Below are positions 54,350 through 64,000 of a stretch of 64,000 bases of DNA, piece by piece. A program made the translations under genes and the position numbers. Source of the DNA: Coix lacryma-jobi var. lacryma-jobi. Taxonomy: Eukaryota > Streptophyta > Magnoliopsida > Poales > Poaceae. The stretch is taken from positions 14,720,080 through 14,784,079 of the forward strand of contig CM019831.1 in the NCBI GenBank assembly GCA_009763385.1, written 5' to 3'. The notes under the pieces are model-generated. The model saw nothing but the letters and a program-made list of their open reading frames with translations, searched no databases and had not been told where the DNA came from. Every line of letters starts with the position of its first letter. The stretch's first letter is position 1.

Positions 54350-56009
54350 TGTTGGGCATTCTTAACGTCATTACCAAAAGTAGACTTAATTCTCTAATTC
54401 TGATAACGGCGCCAAAAATGCCAAACCTATCCCTCATGCCACTTAAGCCAAGTTGTCATCCCCAGCATGACATGAGAGACGCGGTATTGAAATATGCAAT
54501 TGCTCATCAAGATAAATAAATAAAGGGAATCTGCAAGCGCACAGATTAATACCGATGCAGCATTTTAACCGGGAAGTATTCCAGGTATCGTTATTTATAT
54601 TTTTACCACTGGGAAGGGATTCTAAGCATCGTAGTTGATCGTGGAATGAGAATATAGAACTGAGTATCTATCATTGCATGTATAATATAGAGCATCTATC
54701 TATCTCATCATACAGGGATAAATGTCACATAGAATATAGATAAATATGAATAGTGACAAGGATAATTAATCTGATCAGCATAACTAGCCACATATAATAA
54801 TGATAAGCACCTCAACAGATATTCTAGCAAGTCATTAGCATGGAATTAGGATGAACTACAAAGATATTCCCTAAGTAATTATTAACTATAAAGTCTAGCA
54901 TTATCATAGTTAGTGCAATTATACTTGGCAATCATAGCGAGAAAAGACTACACCCATGCATAGTGAATATTAGCAAGGAAGATGAAGAACATAGCAATCA
55001 CTCCCCTGTAATAATGTTGCTCTGCCTGCCCTATACACGAGAGGGGGACTATATAAGAATCAACGAAGCTGTCACTATCGCGAACTACCCACCGATCCGG
55101 CATATAGGGTGCAATCGCAGATAAAGACGGTATAGACACCACGTCTACACAATATTTATCATTCACCCACTGCGCACATGGATAAACGCTATACGATCCT
55201 AGGCATGTATATAATTCCAATCTAACTATGCCAAGCATATAACTATGATAAACTAAGAACAATATAATTGCTAATATAATCAAGTAGAGCAAAGTCATAT
55301 TCAATATATTGAAATAGAACAAAGTAGTATTCATAATATTGAAGAACAATGATGAACAATTGAAGAACAGGAGAGAAATTACCAGGAATCCTCTTGACAG
55401 ATCCGGGAACCAATCGAAGATTGACTCCTTCTAGTTCTAATCCTATGTAGCTATGCTAAAACTAGAGATCTAGTTGATGTGGTGGCTCTAGGGCTTGATC
55501 AGAGACTCTCTCCTCCTGATGACTGAATTAGGAACTGAATAATGAGACAGAGGTGCCTGCTCCAGGGTCCAGGGCCTTGCTTATATAGTCTTTTCGGGTG
55601 AATCTGGGCCGTTGGATCAAACCAACATTGAACGGACGGTTTTCCTTAATCCTTTAGGTCGGTGGAGCATAATCCTCGAGGCGGAGCCTGATTGGCTGAG
55701 GGGGCAGGGCGGGCGCCCAAGGGACTAGGGCGGGCGCCCTGGTCCCGGGCCCGTTCGGCCTCCCGCTCGTTCCCGTGGCTTCTGGACTCTTCCACATTAA
55801 GGAAAATTGGGGGTTACGTTAATTATCCGTCATTAACCCGACATGTGGGCCTTTCCTTCATATTTCCTGATAACCCCCTGCAGAAATAGATAAACAGCAA
55901 AACTCGTGGAATTCTGTCAGATAAAACCCTAAGTCTGGGTGTTGGTTTCATTTAGATCCTTTTCTCTATTTATTTGATAGATATAATTGATACTTAAGGA
56001 CCGTCAACA
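54350..56009 (-). repeat. 3' LTR of the Athila-like element
   Basis: 1,660 bp from TGTTGGGCATTC to GGACCGTCAACA. It contains a 133-codon minus-strand open frame (55349-54948) found unchanged in the other LTR. TATATAAG (minus) lies at 55581-55588. Confidence 0.93.
55581..55588 (-). promoter_or_regulatory. TATA box in the Athila-like 3' LTR
   Basis: Minus-strand CTATATAA in AAGACTATATAAGCAAGG. The matching box in the 5' LTR is at 62298-62305. Confidence 0.7.
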
Positions 56010-58241
56010 AACTCCCCCAAGCTTACCTCTTGCTCGTCCCTGAGCAAGGATAGTCTCAGTGATGGATCAGAAGTTGCTGAATGCTTTTGAATTTTGACGG
56101 TACACATGCTTTCAAATAGAGTCTTATCTCTGAATTAGAGTAAACTGTCAAGACTTAAAACTTACTCATTGTGCCTTTCACTATGGGGCTTGCAACTGTC
56201 ACCTTTGTCTTGAGCGGTTAAAAGATAGAACAGTCTAGTCAAGCGCCATGTCTCTTATTCTTGATCAGCTATAGCTCTGGAGTTTTTGCAGATTTTCAAA
56301 TAAAACTCAGAGATTCCTTGTATGACTCTCTCAGGTCTCTCATTTGTGGTATTTCTGGATCCTCACCAAGGCAGTAATGGTGTTTGCCTTCTCTCAAAGC
56401 AAAGTATGTAGTATTTGTGGTATAAGGCAGAGTGACATTGCCTTCTCTCTCAACCTATCCTAATAAGGTTTTTGATATCTGGAGCTCATAGGTGGGAGAT
56501 AAGGTATACATACTTACAAGACATTTATTGCATAGTCAAACCATGGATCCAGAGAAACAAGTCAATAAGTCAAATCAAGATGTGCATGTGTGGTGAATGA
56601 ATGGTGTATGGTGATAATGGTGATAATGGTGATAATGGTGGAGAGTGTCTAATTCTACTTTTGCTCTTTTTGAGGGGATACATACCTTTCTTGCTTTTGG
56701 TGCTCTTGAGGAGGATGAGATGCTCTATATTTTTATTTATTATTTTTTTCTTTCCTCTCAGGTGGGTATCTTGTACCCCTAATTCTACTGTCGGACACTT
56801 GTCCATTTTTACCTCTCTTCTCACACTTTTTCACTTTTTTTTTTCATCGAGGTTCCGAGCACTTGCTCCTTTTTATTTCCTCGTAATATTTTTCTTTTCG
56901 AGGTTCCGGGCACTTGCCCCTTTTTATTTCCTCGGATAGAGCACTCATCTCCTTAGAACAATTTAGCAAGTGGTAGTAACCAAAATAACTTGAGCATTTA
57001 TTTCACAGGGAATAACAGGAATAGGAAAAATGTTTTTGACTATTCTCTCCCGGGTTAGGAGTAGAATAATTTTGTGTGGATCTGGAGATGGGAATGGATG
57101 TATGTGGATGCGTACTTCCGGAGTAGAAGCAGCATATATGAGTGAACGTGCAAGTGAATCTTGATTTAACCACATGACAAGCTCCTAAGGGTCTACACAG
57201 CTTGACTACACTCAATGCTCATAAGTAGTAAAAAGTAAATGTATAGCTTAAAGTCTAGCAAGCATGTATGTATGGCCGTGGTAGGAATTTAAACTCTCAT
57301 CATAAAGGAACTCATCATGTAGCATTTTAAAGATTTTCAAAGATAAAATTCTCCAGAATTCTAGCATCTCTAGGAATAGATAAACAGCAGCTCAACCTTC
57401 CCATATCATATCCGTTAACAACTTAGACTTTAGATCAAGTTCTCTTCCCACAAGTTCAGGTTTAGAGTAAGCTTTTAAATAATAACAGTTATGTCTAAAC
57501 TAGAGAGAGAACTTCTAATTGAAATTAGGCAGAGCAACTATTCATCATATCCATGCTAGAGTTTTATTATCCAGATTCATTTTAGCATAGCCACTTTATT
57601 TATTTATTAAACACACTAAGCAAAAGATATATATATATATATAAGCACAAAATCTTTATTTGGTTTTTCATCGTTTTATTTTAATATAGTATAAGTATAA
57701 ATATAAAGATAGAAATACTTAGCGAGATAACGGGGGTGCTCTCCCCCAAGCTGGATCTTGACGTAGTTTCTCTTGATGTAGCTAGCAGATAGCGGAGGTG
57801 TATTTGAAAGTCGGCAGCACCCTGACAGCGATTAGAATGTCCTCCGTCTGCCAGTCCTCTTGGATTCTGTGAAGCTCAAATAGACAACAAAGCTTGTGGA
57901 ACTGATTAAGTGTTAGCATAAATATCTAGCCTTTATCATGTTGAGCCTCCTTGATTATTTTTATGTTTTCATTTTATAAAGCAGAAGAAAATATTTATTT
58001 ATTTTTTTATGCCACCACAGTGAATGTACTTATGGGTTTTATGCCACTCGTATACTCACATGGGGCTTCTAGAGTTTTTTTTTTTTTTAACATTTTTATT
58101 TTCTTTCTAAGATAACATGAATATGATTAACTAAACAAACTATTAAGTAAATATCTGAGAAGGGAAATGGATAACTACCAAGTTACCTCTTGGCAAGGCG
58201 TCCGGCATTTTTAAGTCCTCCGAACGGGACTCTATGTGTAC
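56010..58241 (-). other. Non-coding 3' interior of the Athila-like element
   Basis: No RT or integrase remnant could be found on either strand, although this is where they would lie. It contains a short ATAATGGTG microsatellite (56610-56643), a tandem pair of about 60 bp (56848-56936, TCGAGGTTCCG-GCACTTGC), T-runs near 58,078, and the 12-mer CTCCCCCAAGCT at 56012 and again at 57741. Confidence 0.6.
56012..56023 (-). other. Polypurine tract of the Athila-like element
   Basis: Plus-strand CTCCCCCAAGCT, two bases from the 3' LTR. It gives a purine-rich run on the minus strand. An identical 12-mer is at 57741-57752. Confidence 0.65.
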
Positions 58242-60905
58242 TCAGTTGTCTTGGGAGTCAGTGGATGGCGTAGTCGGTGGTTCCGGCAGCGCCTCCTCCT
58301 CGTGTTCAACTGTCTTTTCTTTCCACACTTGTCTTGGTGCTTCGGTCTCTTCAAGACAGTGCTGATTGAGTGGTATGTCCTCAGATCTTACCACTTCTCC
58401 TTCGTAGTCTGCCCATCCATCCTTGATGACCGGTTGCTCCTGGTTGCGGTTCCGCCTCCTTCTCCTTGTCCTGACCTGCTTAGATTCTTCAAATACGTAG
58501 TTGGGGTCAGTAAAGTAAAGGCGTACCTTCTCAGAGGGGAAGTGCATGTGGACTTCTCCAGTTCCAATGTAGATGATTGCTTTGACAGTACTGAGGAACG
58601 GTCTTCCAAGGATGATAGGTGGATCATACTCGTCTTCTCCCATGTCAACAACCTGAAAGTCTGTATGGACAAAATGATCGTCTATCTTGACAGGGACGTC
58701 AGTTACTGTACCTTCAACCTGTCGGAATGTCTGATCTGCCATCTGGAGACGAATGTATGTCGGCTTCAAGGGCATGGTTCCGAACAGCAGTTCATAGGTG
58801 ACCTTGGCCATTATGTTGACGCCCGACCCAGTGTCGCATAGTGTCTTGTAGAAGTTGTACCCATTAATGGAGCAATAAATGCTTGGCATACCTGGGTCGT
58901 CCTTCTTGTCCAAGAATGGTGACTTGAGTTGGCGATCTTGACCTTTGTGCACGACAGTGACCATCTTGACTGATTCGGTCCACACTTGCTTTTTGCTCTT
59001 GTTCCTCTTGTTGGTCCTCCTTGGTTCATATTGGGGTTGCTCTAGGATTTGTACGGTCTTGTTCTTGAAGGAAAACATTTCCTTCCTCCCCTTTATGTGG
59101 AAACTGATCTTGGCAGCACTAGCGTAGATGACAGCTCCCGTGGTGTTCAGGAATGGCCTCCCTAGGATGACGGGAGCCCTCTCGTCAGAACCGGTCTCTA
59201 TTACTACGAAGTCTGCTGGAGCGTACGAGGAACCAACTCGGACACAGATGTTCTTCAAGATTCCTCTTGGGTAACTTAGTGTCCTATCTGCAAGCTGCAA
59301 ACACATGGTTGTTTCTAATAATGGTTGTGAAAAGAGTTTTTCGTAGAGTACCCTGGGCATGATGTTGACGCTTGAGCCAAAGTCACAGAGTGCTTCTGGG
59401 AAGTCTCGCATGCCGATGGAGATCGGGATGACGGGGCGTCCTGGGTCGCCTCTCTTGACTGGCAGAAGTTCAGTACTTACCTCAATGATGGGGTTACTCC
59501 AGTAATCTCCTGCATCAAATATGTCTACAAGATTTGCAGATTCTAATGCATCCGGTTGTGATGGTATACCGGGGTTAGTAGCAGGAACAGCAGCAGCTAT
59601 TTGATTCAATTGAGATTCAATCATTTTATTAAAGCTAATTTGATTCTTGATGGCAGTAGAAAAATTATCCATTCTATTATTTATATTTTCTAGAATTTTA
59701 TCATTAGATGCCAATTTCTTAGACATGTTATCCATTAGCTTTCCTTGATTAGACACTAACTCTCTTAAAGGTGGATAATTATTATTACTGAAAGAATTGT
59801 TACCTTGGTAATTACCTGAGTAGTTAGGCCTTTGTTGATTCCAACCTTGATTCTGCTGAGGACGGTTGTAGTAGTTATTGTTGTTGTTGTTGATGTAGTT
59901 CACGTCCTCTAGCAACTCGGGACAGTGATTGCCCGAATGTCCAACACCTCCACACTCCTCACAAGTCATGTGGGAGTCGTAGACGTGCATTACTTCCTTC
60001 TTCTCTCCAGCTCGGTCATCGAGCTTCTTCATGAGTAGGTCTAGCTTGGCAGACAGCATGTCTACCTCCTTGAGCTGATGCATACCTCCACCTCTCTTGC
60101 GGGTCTGAGTTCTCTCTTCATTCCAACCTTGGTTGGACGCCATCTTCTCCACAAGAGCTGTGGCTTGTGGTATGGTGAGTGATAGGAATGCTCCTCCAGC
60201 TGCAGCATCCATGGTCTCACGGGCACTATTGACGAGCCCATGATAGAATGTCTGCATCAGCAACCAGCTCTCCATTCCATGATGGGGACATTCTAGGATG
60301 TAGTCTTGAAAGCGCTCCCATGCTTCTGGAACGGATTCATCGTGCTGTTGCTGAAAGCTTGTAATCTTCCCACGGAGAGCATTTGTCTTGCCCATGGGAA
60401 AGAACTTGGCTAGAAAGTTCGTGGAGCAGAGTGCCCACGTAGTATTCTTCTCCTTTGTAGCGTAGAACCACTGCTTCGCTCTCCCCAACAGTGAGAATGG
60501 GAAAAGGCGAAGTAGTATGGCGTCTCTAGGAACATCAGCCATGGTGAAAGTGCTGCAGATCTCCAGGAAGTGTTGAAGATGAGCACTAGCATCCTCGTGT
60601 GGCTTCCCACAGAACTGGTTAGCTTGCACCATGTTGATGAGCCCAGGCTTGAGCTCGAAGTTGCGGTCGATCTCCACAGCAGGTCCAGTGCGGATGTTGT
60701 CCGTAGTGGGAGCTGAGAACTCGCGGATCGACTTGTTCGCCATAGCTTCGAATTCAGCTGACAAGTTCCGGACGAAACTTCGGCGGTCTTCTGATTTGGA
60801 TGAAGTTTTGCGCTGAAGTGTTGACGATTTGAGCTTGGCTCTTGTTCTTCTGAATAAGGCTTCGGGGTCGTCAACAAAGTTGTCTGGAAGATGTCTTCTA
60901 TTCAT
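58242..60905 (-). CDS. Athila-like gag with two tandem retropepsin domains
   Basis: 887 codons from ATG 60905-60903, no internal stops. The gag domain (about residues 60-270) contains PHEDASAHLQHFLEI, AKQWFY and FFPMGKTNALRGKI. The CCHC knuckle is at about 315-328 (CEECGGVGHSGNHC). A linker with Asn runs follows. A first protease domain has active site CDFGSSVNIM (D at about 508) and later ILGRPFLNT. A second domain about 183 residues further has CDTGSGVNIM (D at about 691) and ILGRPFLST. The C-terminus is basic then acidic, ending DSQDN. The first site has Phe in the D-x-G triad, the second the canonical Thr. The protein could form particles and self-process but has no polymerase. Confidence 0.92.
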   Translation of the reverse strand: MNRRHLPDNFVDDPEALFRRTRAKLKSSTLQRKTSSKSEDRRSFVRNLSAEFEAMANKSIREFSAPTTDNIRTGPAVEIDRNFELKPGLINMVQANQFCGKPHEDASAHLQHFLEICSTFTMADVPRDAILLRLFPFSLLGRAKQWFYATKEKNTTWALCSTNFLAKFFPMGKTNALRGKITSFQQQHDESVPEAWERFQDYILECPHHGMESWLLMQTFYHGLVNSARETMDAAAGGAFLSLTIPQATALVEKMASNQGWNEERTQTRKRGGGMHQLKEVDMLSAKLDLLMKKLDDRAGEKKEVMHVYDSHMTCEECGGVGHSGNHCPELLEDVNYINNNNNNYYNRPQQNQGWNQQRPNYSGNYQGNNSFSNNNYPPLRELVSNQGKLMDNMSKKLASNDKILENINNRMDNFSTAIKNQISFNKMIESQLNQIAAAVPATNPGIPSQPDALESANLVDIFDAGDYWSNPIIEVSTELLPVKRGDPGRPVIPISIGMRDFPEALCDFGSSVNIMPRVLYEKLFSQPLLETTMCLQLADRTLSYPRGILKNICVRVGSSYAPADFVVIETGSDERAPVILGRPFLNTTGAVIYASAAKISFHIKGRKEMFSFKNKTVQILEQPQYEPRRTNKRNKSKKQVWTESVKMVTVVHKGQDRQLKSPFLDKKDDPGMPSIYCSINGYNFYKTLCDTGSGVNIMAKVTYELLFGTMPLKPTYIRLQMADQTFRQVEGTVTDVPVKIDDHFVHTDFQVVDMGEDEYDPPIILGRPFLSTVKAIIYIGTGEVHMHFPSEKVRLYFTDPNYVFEESKQVRTRRRRRNRNQEQPVIKDGWADYEGEVVRSEDIPLNQHCLEETEAPRQVWKEKTVEHEEEALPEPPTTPSTDSQDN

Positions 60906-61040
60906 ACATCACCCTGAAATAAAATAAAAAATGGAAAATGCAGGGGTAAAACTGTACGAGAGAATTGATAAGCTCGAATATATTAGTGATGCGAATGATG
61001 TCTCAAAGTTCTTTATTCATTCCAACTTAGAAATCAACCT
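60906..61040 (-). other. Leader of the Athila-like element
   Basis: Short stretch between primer site and gag start. No frame of note. Confidence 0.6.
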
Positions 61041-61058
61041 TCCCCGGCAACGGCGCCA
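61041..61058 (-). other. Primer-binding site of the Athila-like element
   Basis: Minus-strand TGGCGCCGTTGCCGGGGA, 8 bases from the 5' LTR. This matches the tRNA-Asp-type site typical of Athila elements and sets the direction. A 17-bp relative of the flanking AACGGCGCCAAAAATGC stretch sits inside the LTR at 61122-61138. Confidence 0.88.
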
Positions 61059-61066
61059 AAAATGCT

Positions 61067-62726
61067 TGTTGGGCATTCTTAACGTCATTACCAAAAGTAG
61101 ACTTAATTCTCTAATTCTGATAACGGCGCCAAAAATGCCAAACCTATCCCTCATGCCACTTAAGCCAAGTTGTCATCCCCAGCATGACATGAGAGACGCG
61201 GTATTGAAATATGCAATTGCTCATCAAGATAAATAAATAAAGGGAATCTGCAAGCGCACAGATTAATACCGATGCAGCATTTTAACCGGGAAGTATTCCA
61301 GGTATCGTTATTTATATTTTTACCACTGGGAAGGGATTCTAAGCATCGTAGTTGATCGTGGAATGAGAATATAGAACTGAGTATCTATCATTGCATGTAT
61401 AATATAGAGCATCTATCTATCTCATCATACAGGGATAAATGTCACATAGAATATAGATAAATATGAATAGTGACAAGGATAATTAATCTGATCAGCATAA
61501 CTAGCCACATATAATAATGATAAGCACCTCAACAGATATTCTAGCAAGTCATTAGCATGGAATTAGGATGAACTACAAAGATATTCCCTAAGTAATTATT
61601 AACTATAAAGTCTAGCATTATCATAGTTAGTGCAATTATACTTGGCAATCATAGCGAGAAAAGACTACACCCATGCATAGTGAATATTAGCAAGGAAGAT
61701 GAAGAACATAGCAATCACTCCCCTGTAATAATGTTGCTCTGCCTGCCCTATACACGAGAGGGGGACTATATAAGAATCAACGAAGCTGTCACTATCGCGA
61801 ACTACCCACCGATCCGGCATATAGGGTGCAATCGCAGATAAAGACGGTATAGACACCACGTCTACACAATATTTATCATTCACCCACTGCGCACATGGAT
61901 AAACGCTATACGATCCTAGGCATGTATATAATTCCAATCTAACTATGCCAAGCATATAACTATGATAAACTAAGAACAATATAATTGCTAATATAATCAA
62001 GTAGAGCAAAGTCATATTCAATATATTGAAATAGAACAAAGTAGTATTCATAATATTGAAGAACAATGATGAACAATTGAAGAACAGGAGAGAAATTACC
62101 AGGAATCCTCTTGACAGATCCGGGAACCAATCGAAGATTGACTCCTTCTAGTTCTAATCCTATGTAGCTATGCTAAAACTAGAGATCTAGTTGATGTGGT
62201 GGCTCTAGGGCTTGATCAGAGACTCTCTCCTCCTGATGACTGAATTAGGAACTGAATAATGAGACAGAGGTGCCTGCTCCAGGGTCCAGGGCCTTGCTTA
62301 TATAGTCTTTTCGGGTGAATCTGGGCCGTTGGATCAAACCAACATTGAACGGACGGTTTTCCTTAATCCTTTAGGTCGGTGGAGCATAATCCTCGAGGCG
62401 GAGCCTGATTGGCTGAGGGGGCAGGGCGGGCGCCCAAGGGACTAGGGCGGGCGCCCTGGTCCCGGGCCCGTTCGGCCTCCCGCTCGTTCCCGTGGCTTCT
62501 GGACTCTTCCACATTAAGGAAAATTGGGGGTTACGTTAATTATCCGTCATTAACCCGACATGTGGGCCTTTCCTTCATATTTCCTGATAACCCCCTGCAG
62601 AAATAGATAAACAGCAAAACTCGTGGAATTCTGTCAGATAAAACCCTAAGTCTGGGTGTTGGTTTCATTTAGATCCTTTTCTCTATTTATTTGATAGATA
62701 TAATTGATACTTAAGGACCGTCAACA
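61067..62726 (-). repeat. 5' LTR of the Athila-like element
   Basis: 1,660 bp, the same length and open frames as the other LTR. TATA box (minus) at 62298-62305. Confidence 0.93.
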
Positions 62727-62731
62727 GGGGC

Positions 62732-64000
62732 TCCCTCCCCAACGGTCAAGATGGCGGGGGCTCGACGCCCTCTCGTGCTGCCCGCTCCTCCGCGGGCTCG
62801 ACGGCGCCCTTGACGGCTCACGGCGGTCAAGCCCGGAGTCCTTCTCGACCTGTCGGCCGCTTCTCGAGGGTCGGACCCTCTTGAGACCCCCCGCCTGGGT
62901 CGACGCGGCCGTGGTCTCCATCTACGCCGCGGCGATAGCGCTCCTGGTCCGTGGCTTCTTCGCGACAGCCAGCGCGACCGGCGCGGAGCTCGACGTGCCC
63001 TGAGCCCCCGACAAGGCGGGGCCTGATGCCGCCTTCCGCAGCTGCGTCCCGCGCGATCCCCTCACCGAGGGAACCTCCAGGATATCCTCCTGCACAGAGG
63101 AGTGGTCAGCCGGGACGTCGACGACCCCCGCGCGCCTCAGACGCGCGTCCATCCCCTCGTCGTCACTCTCGTCATCATCATCGTCCTCCTCCTCCAAGCT
63201 CGAGGAGCTGAGCTCGGGGGACTCATCCCCAGGCCGCCGATTGCGACGAGCCTTCGCCAGCCTCTGCTCCCGAGCCGATCGACGCAAGTTTTTGTTTTTC
63301 TCTTTCTTCTTTCTGGCATCCTTTCTCTCTTTGTCTCTTTGAGCAGAGAGGCGCCTCACCTGTGTTTCCACGGCGTCCTCCCTCACCGGAGGCCTCGACG
63401 CACGACAAGTAAACGCCCCCTGCGAGGAAGAAGAAGCTCGAATGAGAAAAACTACGAGGAGAACGAACGAGGTTCGAAGAAAGGAAGAGGAGGAGGGGGC
63501 TGGAGACAGCCTAACTCGAGGGTGGCTCACCAGGTCGAGGCACCCCTCGTCGGGTGCCATGGTGATCAAGTCGGCCTCCTCTGGGCGGAACGTCCCCTGA
63601 ACGGTGAGCATCACCCGGGAGGTAGCCTCGTTCCGAGGCAGCCTCTCCTCGGCCATCCTCGATTGGCTTAGCGCCTCGGGCGAGGCGTTTGGCCCCATCT
63701 CGAACATAAGAAGGGAGCGGTCCGCCAGAGGAAGGACCCTCCGCTGGTGGAATGCCCCTGGACGGTCAGTTTCTTGTCCTCCACCAGCGTCCGCATCGTG
63801 CTCATCAGCGGCAACAGGTGGCGCTGCCTGTCCGCCGTGACGCCCAGTTCCACTTGTCCGGGCGCTGGGTGATGACCCTGCCGGTGTACTGCGGAAGGAG
63901 CCCGCCCTCGTTCCGCAGGTAGAACCAGTGGTCGTCCCACCCCGCCTGGTTAGTGGAAAGCTTGTAGCGGAGGTAGTCGCGGGGGACGTTGGTCGACGAG
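62732..64000 (-). pseudogene. Antisense gene of the second Tat element, N-terminal half
   Basis: Minus strand, entering from the window end. At about 63,990-63,840 one frame reads NVPRDYLRYKLSTNQAGWDD then HWFYLRNEGGLLPQYTGR, resembling the PF04195-type plant transposon domain. 63707-62922 continues with SPEALSQSRMAEERLPRNEA, a Lys/Arg/Glu helix (KERKDARKKKEKNKNLRRSA) and an acidic run (EEEDDDDDESDDEG). 62921-62732 (SGRQVEKDSGLDRREPSRAP) leads into the Athila-like insertion and resumes at 54349. Frameshifts or introns separate the pieces. Confidence 0.55.

Larger units (their letters stand above)
54350..62726 (-). mobile_element. Athila-like LTR retrotransposon with gag and two proteases, non-autonomous
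   Basis: 8,377 bp, flanked by the 5-bp duplication GGGGC (54345-54349 and 62727-62731). LTRs are 1,660 bp each (54350-56009 and 61067-62726). All landmarks are exactly 6,717 bp apart, and the stretches I compared are identical. On the minus strand: 5' LTR (62726-61067), a tRNA-Asp-type primer site, gag-protease (60905-58242), about 2.2 kb non-coding and the 3' LTR. No RT, RNase H or integrase is present, so movement would need enzymes from another element. The primer site and gag style indicate an Athila-like origin. Confidence 0.92.
43155..64000 (+). mobile_element. Second Ty3-gypsy Tat-like element, decayed, runs off the window
   Basis: Starts TGTCGGGGGTCC at 43155. The 5' LTR is followed by a primer site, gag, protease, RT, RNase H, archaeal-type RNase H and integrase, ending at 51313. 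A long 3' region follows with a gene on the opposite strand. The Athila-like element at 54350-62726 interrupts that region. No 3' LTR is reached before 64000, so the target duplication cannot be checked. Several stops, frameshifts and a small deletion make this copy inactive. Confidence 0.88.

Noticed and set aside
54948..55349. A 133-codon hydrophobic frame in the Athila-like LTR (also 61665-62066)
   Set aside because: AT-rich LTR sequence translates to Ile/Leu/Phe runs that mimic membrane segments; no support for translation.

Overview
The window is intergenic DNA from a plant nuclear genome, very probably a grass. It holds Stowaway-type MITEs, a Mutator-like MITE and nested LTR retrotransposons of the copia Tork-like, chromovirus Tekay/Del-like, Tat-like and Athila-like kinds. 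A panicoid grass is possible, but the sequence alone does not fix the species. I see no bacterial-style genes, no rRNA or tRNA genes and no complete host gene.

Layout. 1-2.1 kb: three Stowaway-type MITEs, then a Mutator-like element with 9-bp target duplications. 2.1-5.2 kb: mostly unique AT-rich sequence with two possible minus-strand host exons. 5,214-9,909: a copia element (TSD TGAAT) with two nonsense codons and an altered protease motif. 10.3-11.15 kb: a small MITE and a possible minus-strand host terminal exon with a frame slip. 11,173-11,676 and 37,040-38,514: an older Tat-like remnant, split by a minus-strand chromovirus (11,677-37,039, TSD CTCTG). That chromovirus is itself split by a plus-strand Tat-like element (20,335-33,287, TSD GGGTA). 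38,516-43,154: fragments of long gypsy-type LTRs and a coding-like scrap. 43,155 to the window end: a second, decayed Tat-like element, interrupted by an Athila-like, protease-only element (54,350-62,726, TSD GGGGC) whose two LTRs are both 1,660 bp and look identical.

How the parts work. The chromovirus has gag-PR, RT-RNase H-INT and a chromodomain-like tail, plus an extra sense ORF upstream of gag that the inner Tat insertion cuts in two. Both Tat elements have gag-pol on the plus strand and, between pol and the 3' LTR, a gene on the opposite strand. That gene encodes a plant transposon-associated domain followed by basic and coiled-coil segments. A third copy of this gene family, with its own TATA box, lies at 37.7-38.5 kb. 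The Athila-like element keeps gag and two tandem retropepsin domains but no RT or integrase, so it should depend on enzymes from another element.

Most notable. (1) Each Tat element is saturated with its own short DNA motif, ACCTTCG/CGAAGGT in one and CTCGAG in the other. The motifs run through LTRs, coding and non-coding DNA, and in the first element they occur in all three reading frames. (2) A roughly 300-bp patch of the second Tat RT lacks the motif and has a different composition, as if converted from another subfamily. (3) The Athila-like element has tandem proteases and a 17-bp copy of its primer-binding region inside its LTR. (4) LTR differences in the chromovirus and first Tat element are mostly homopolymer indels, so some frameshifts may be sequencing errors.
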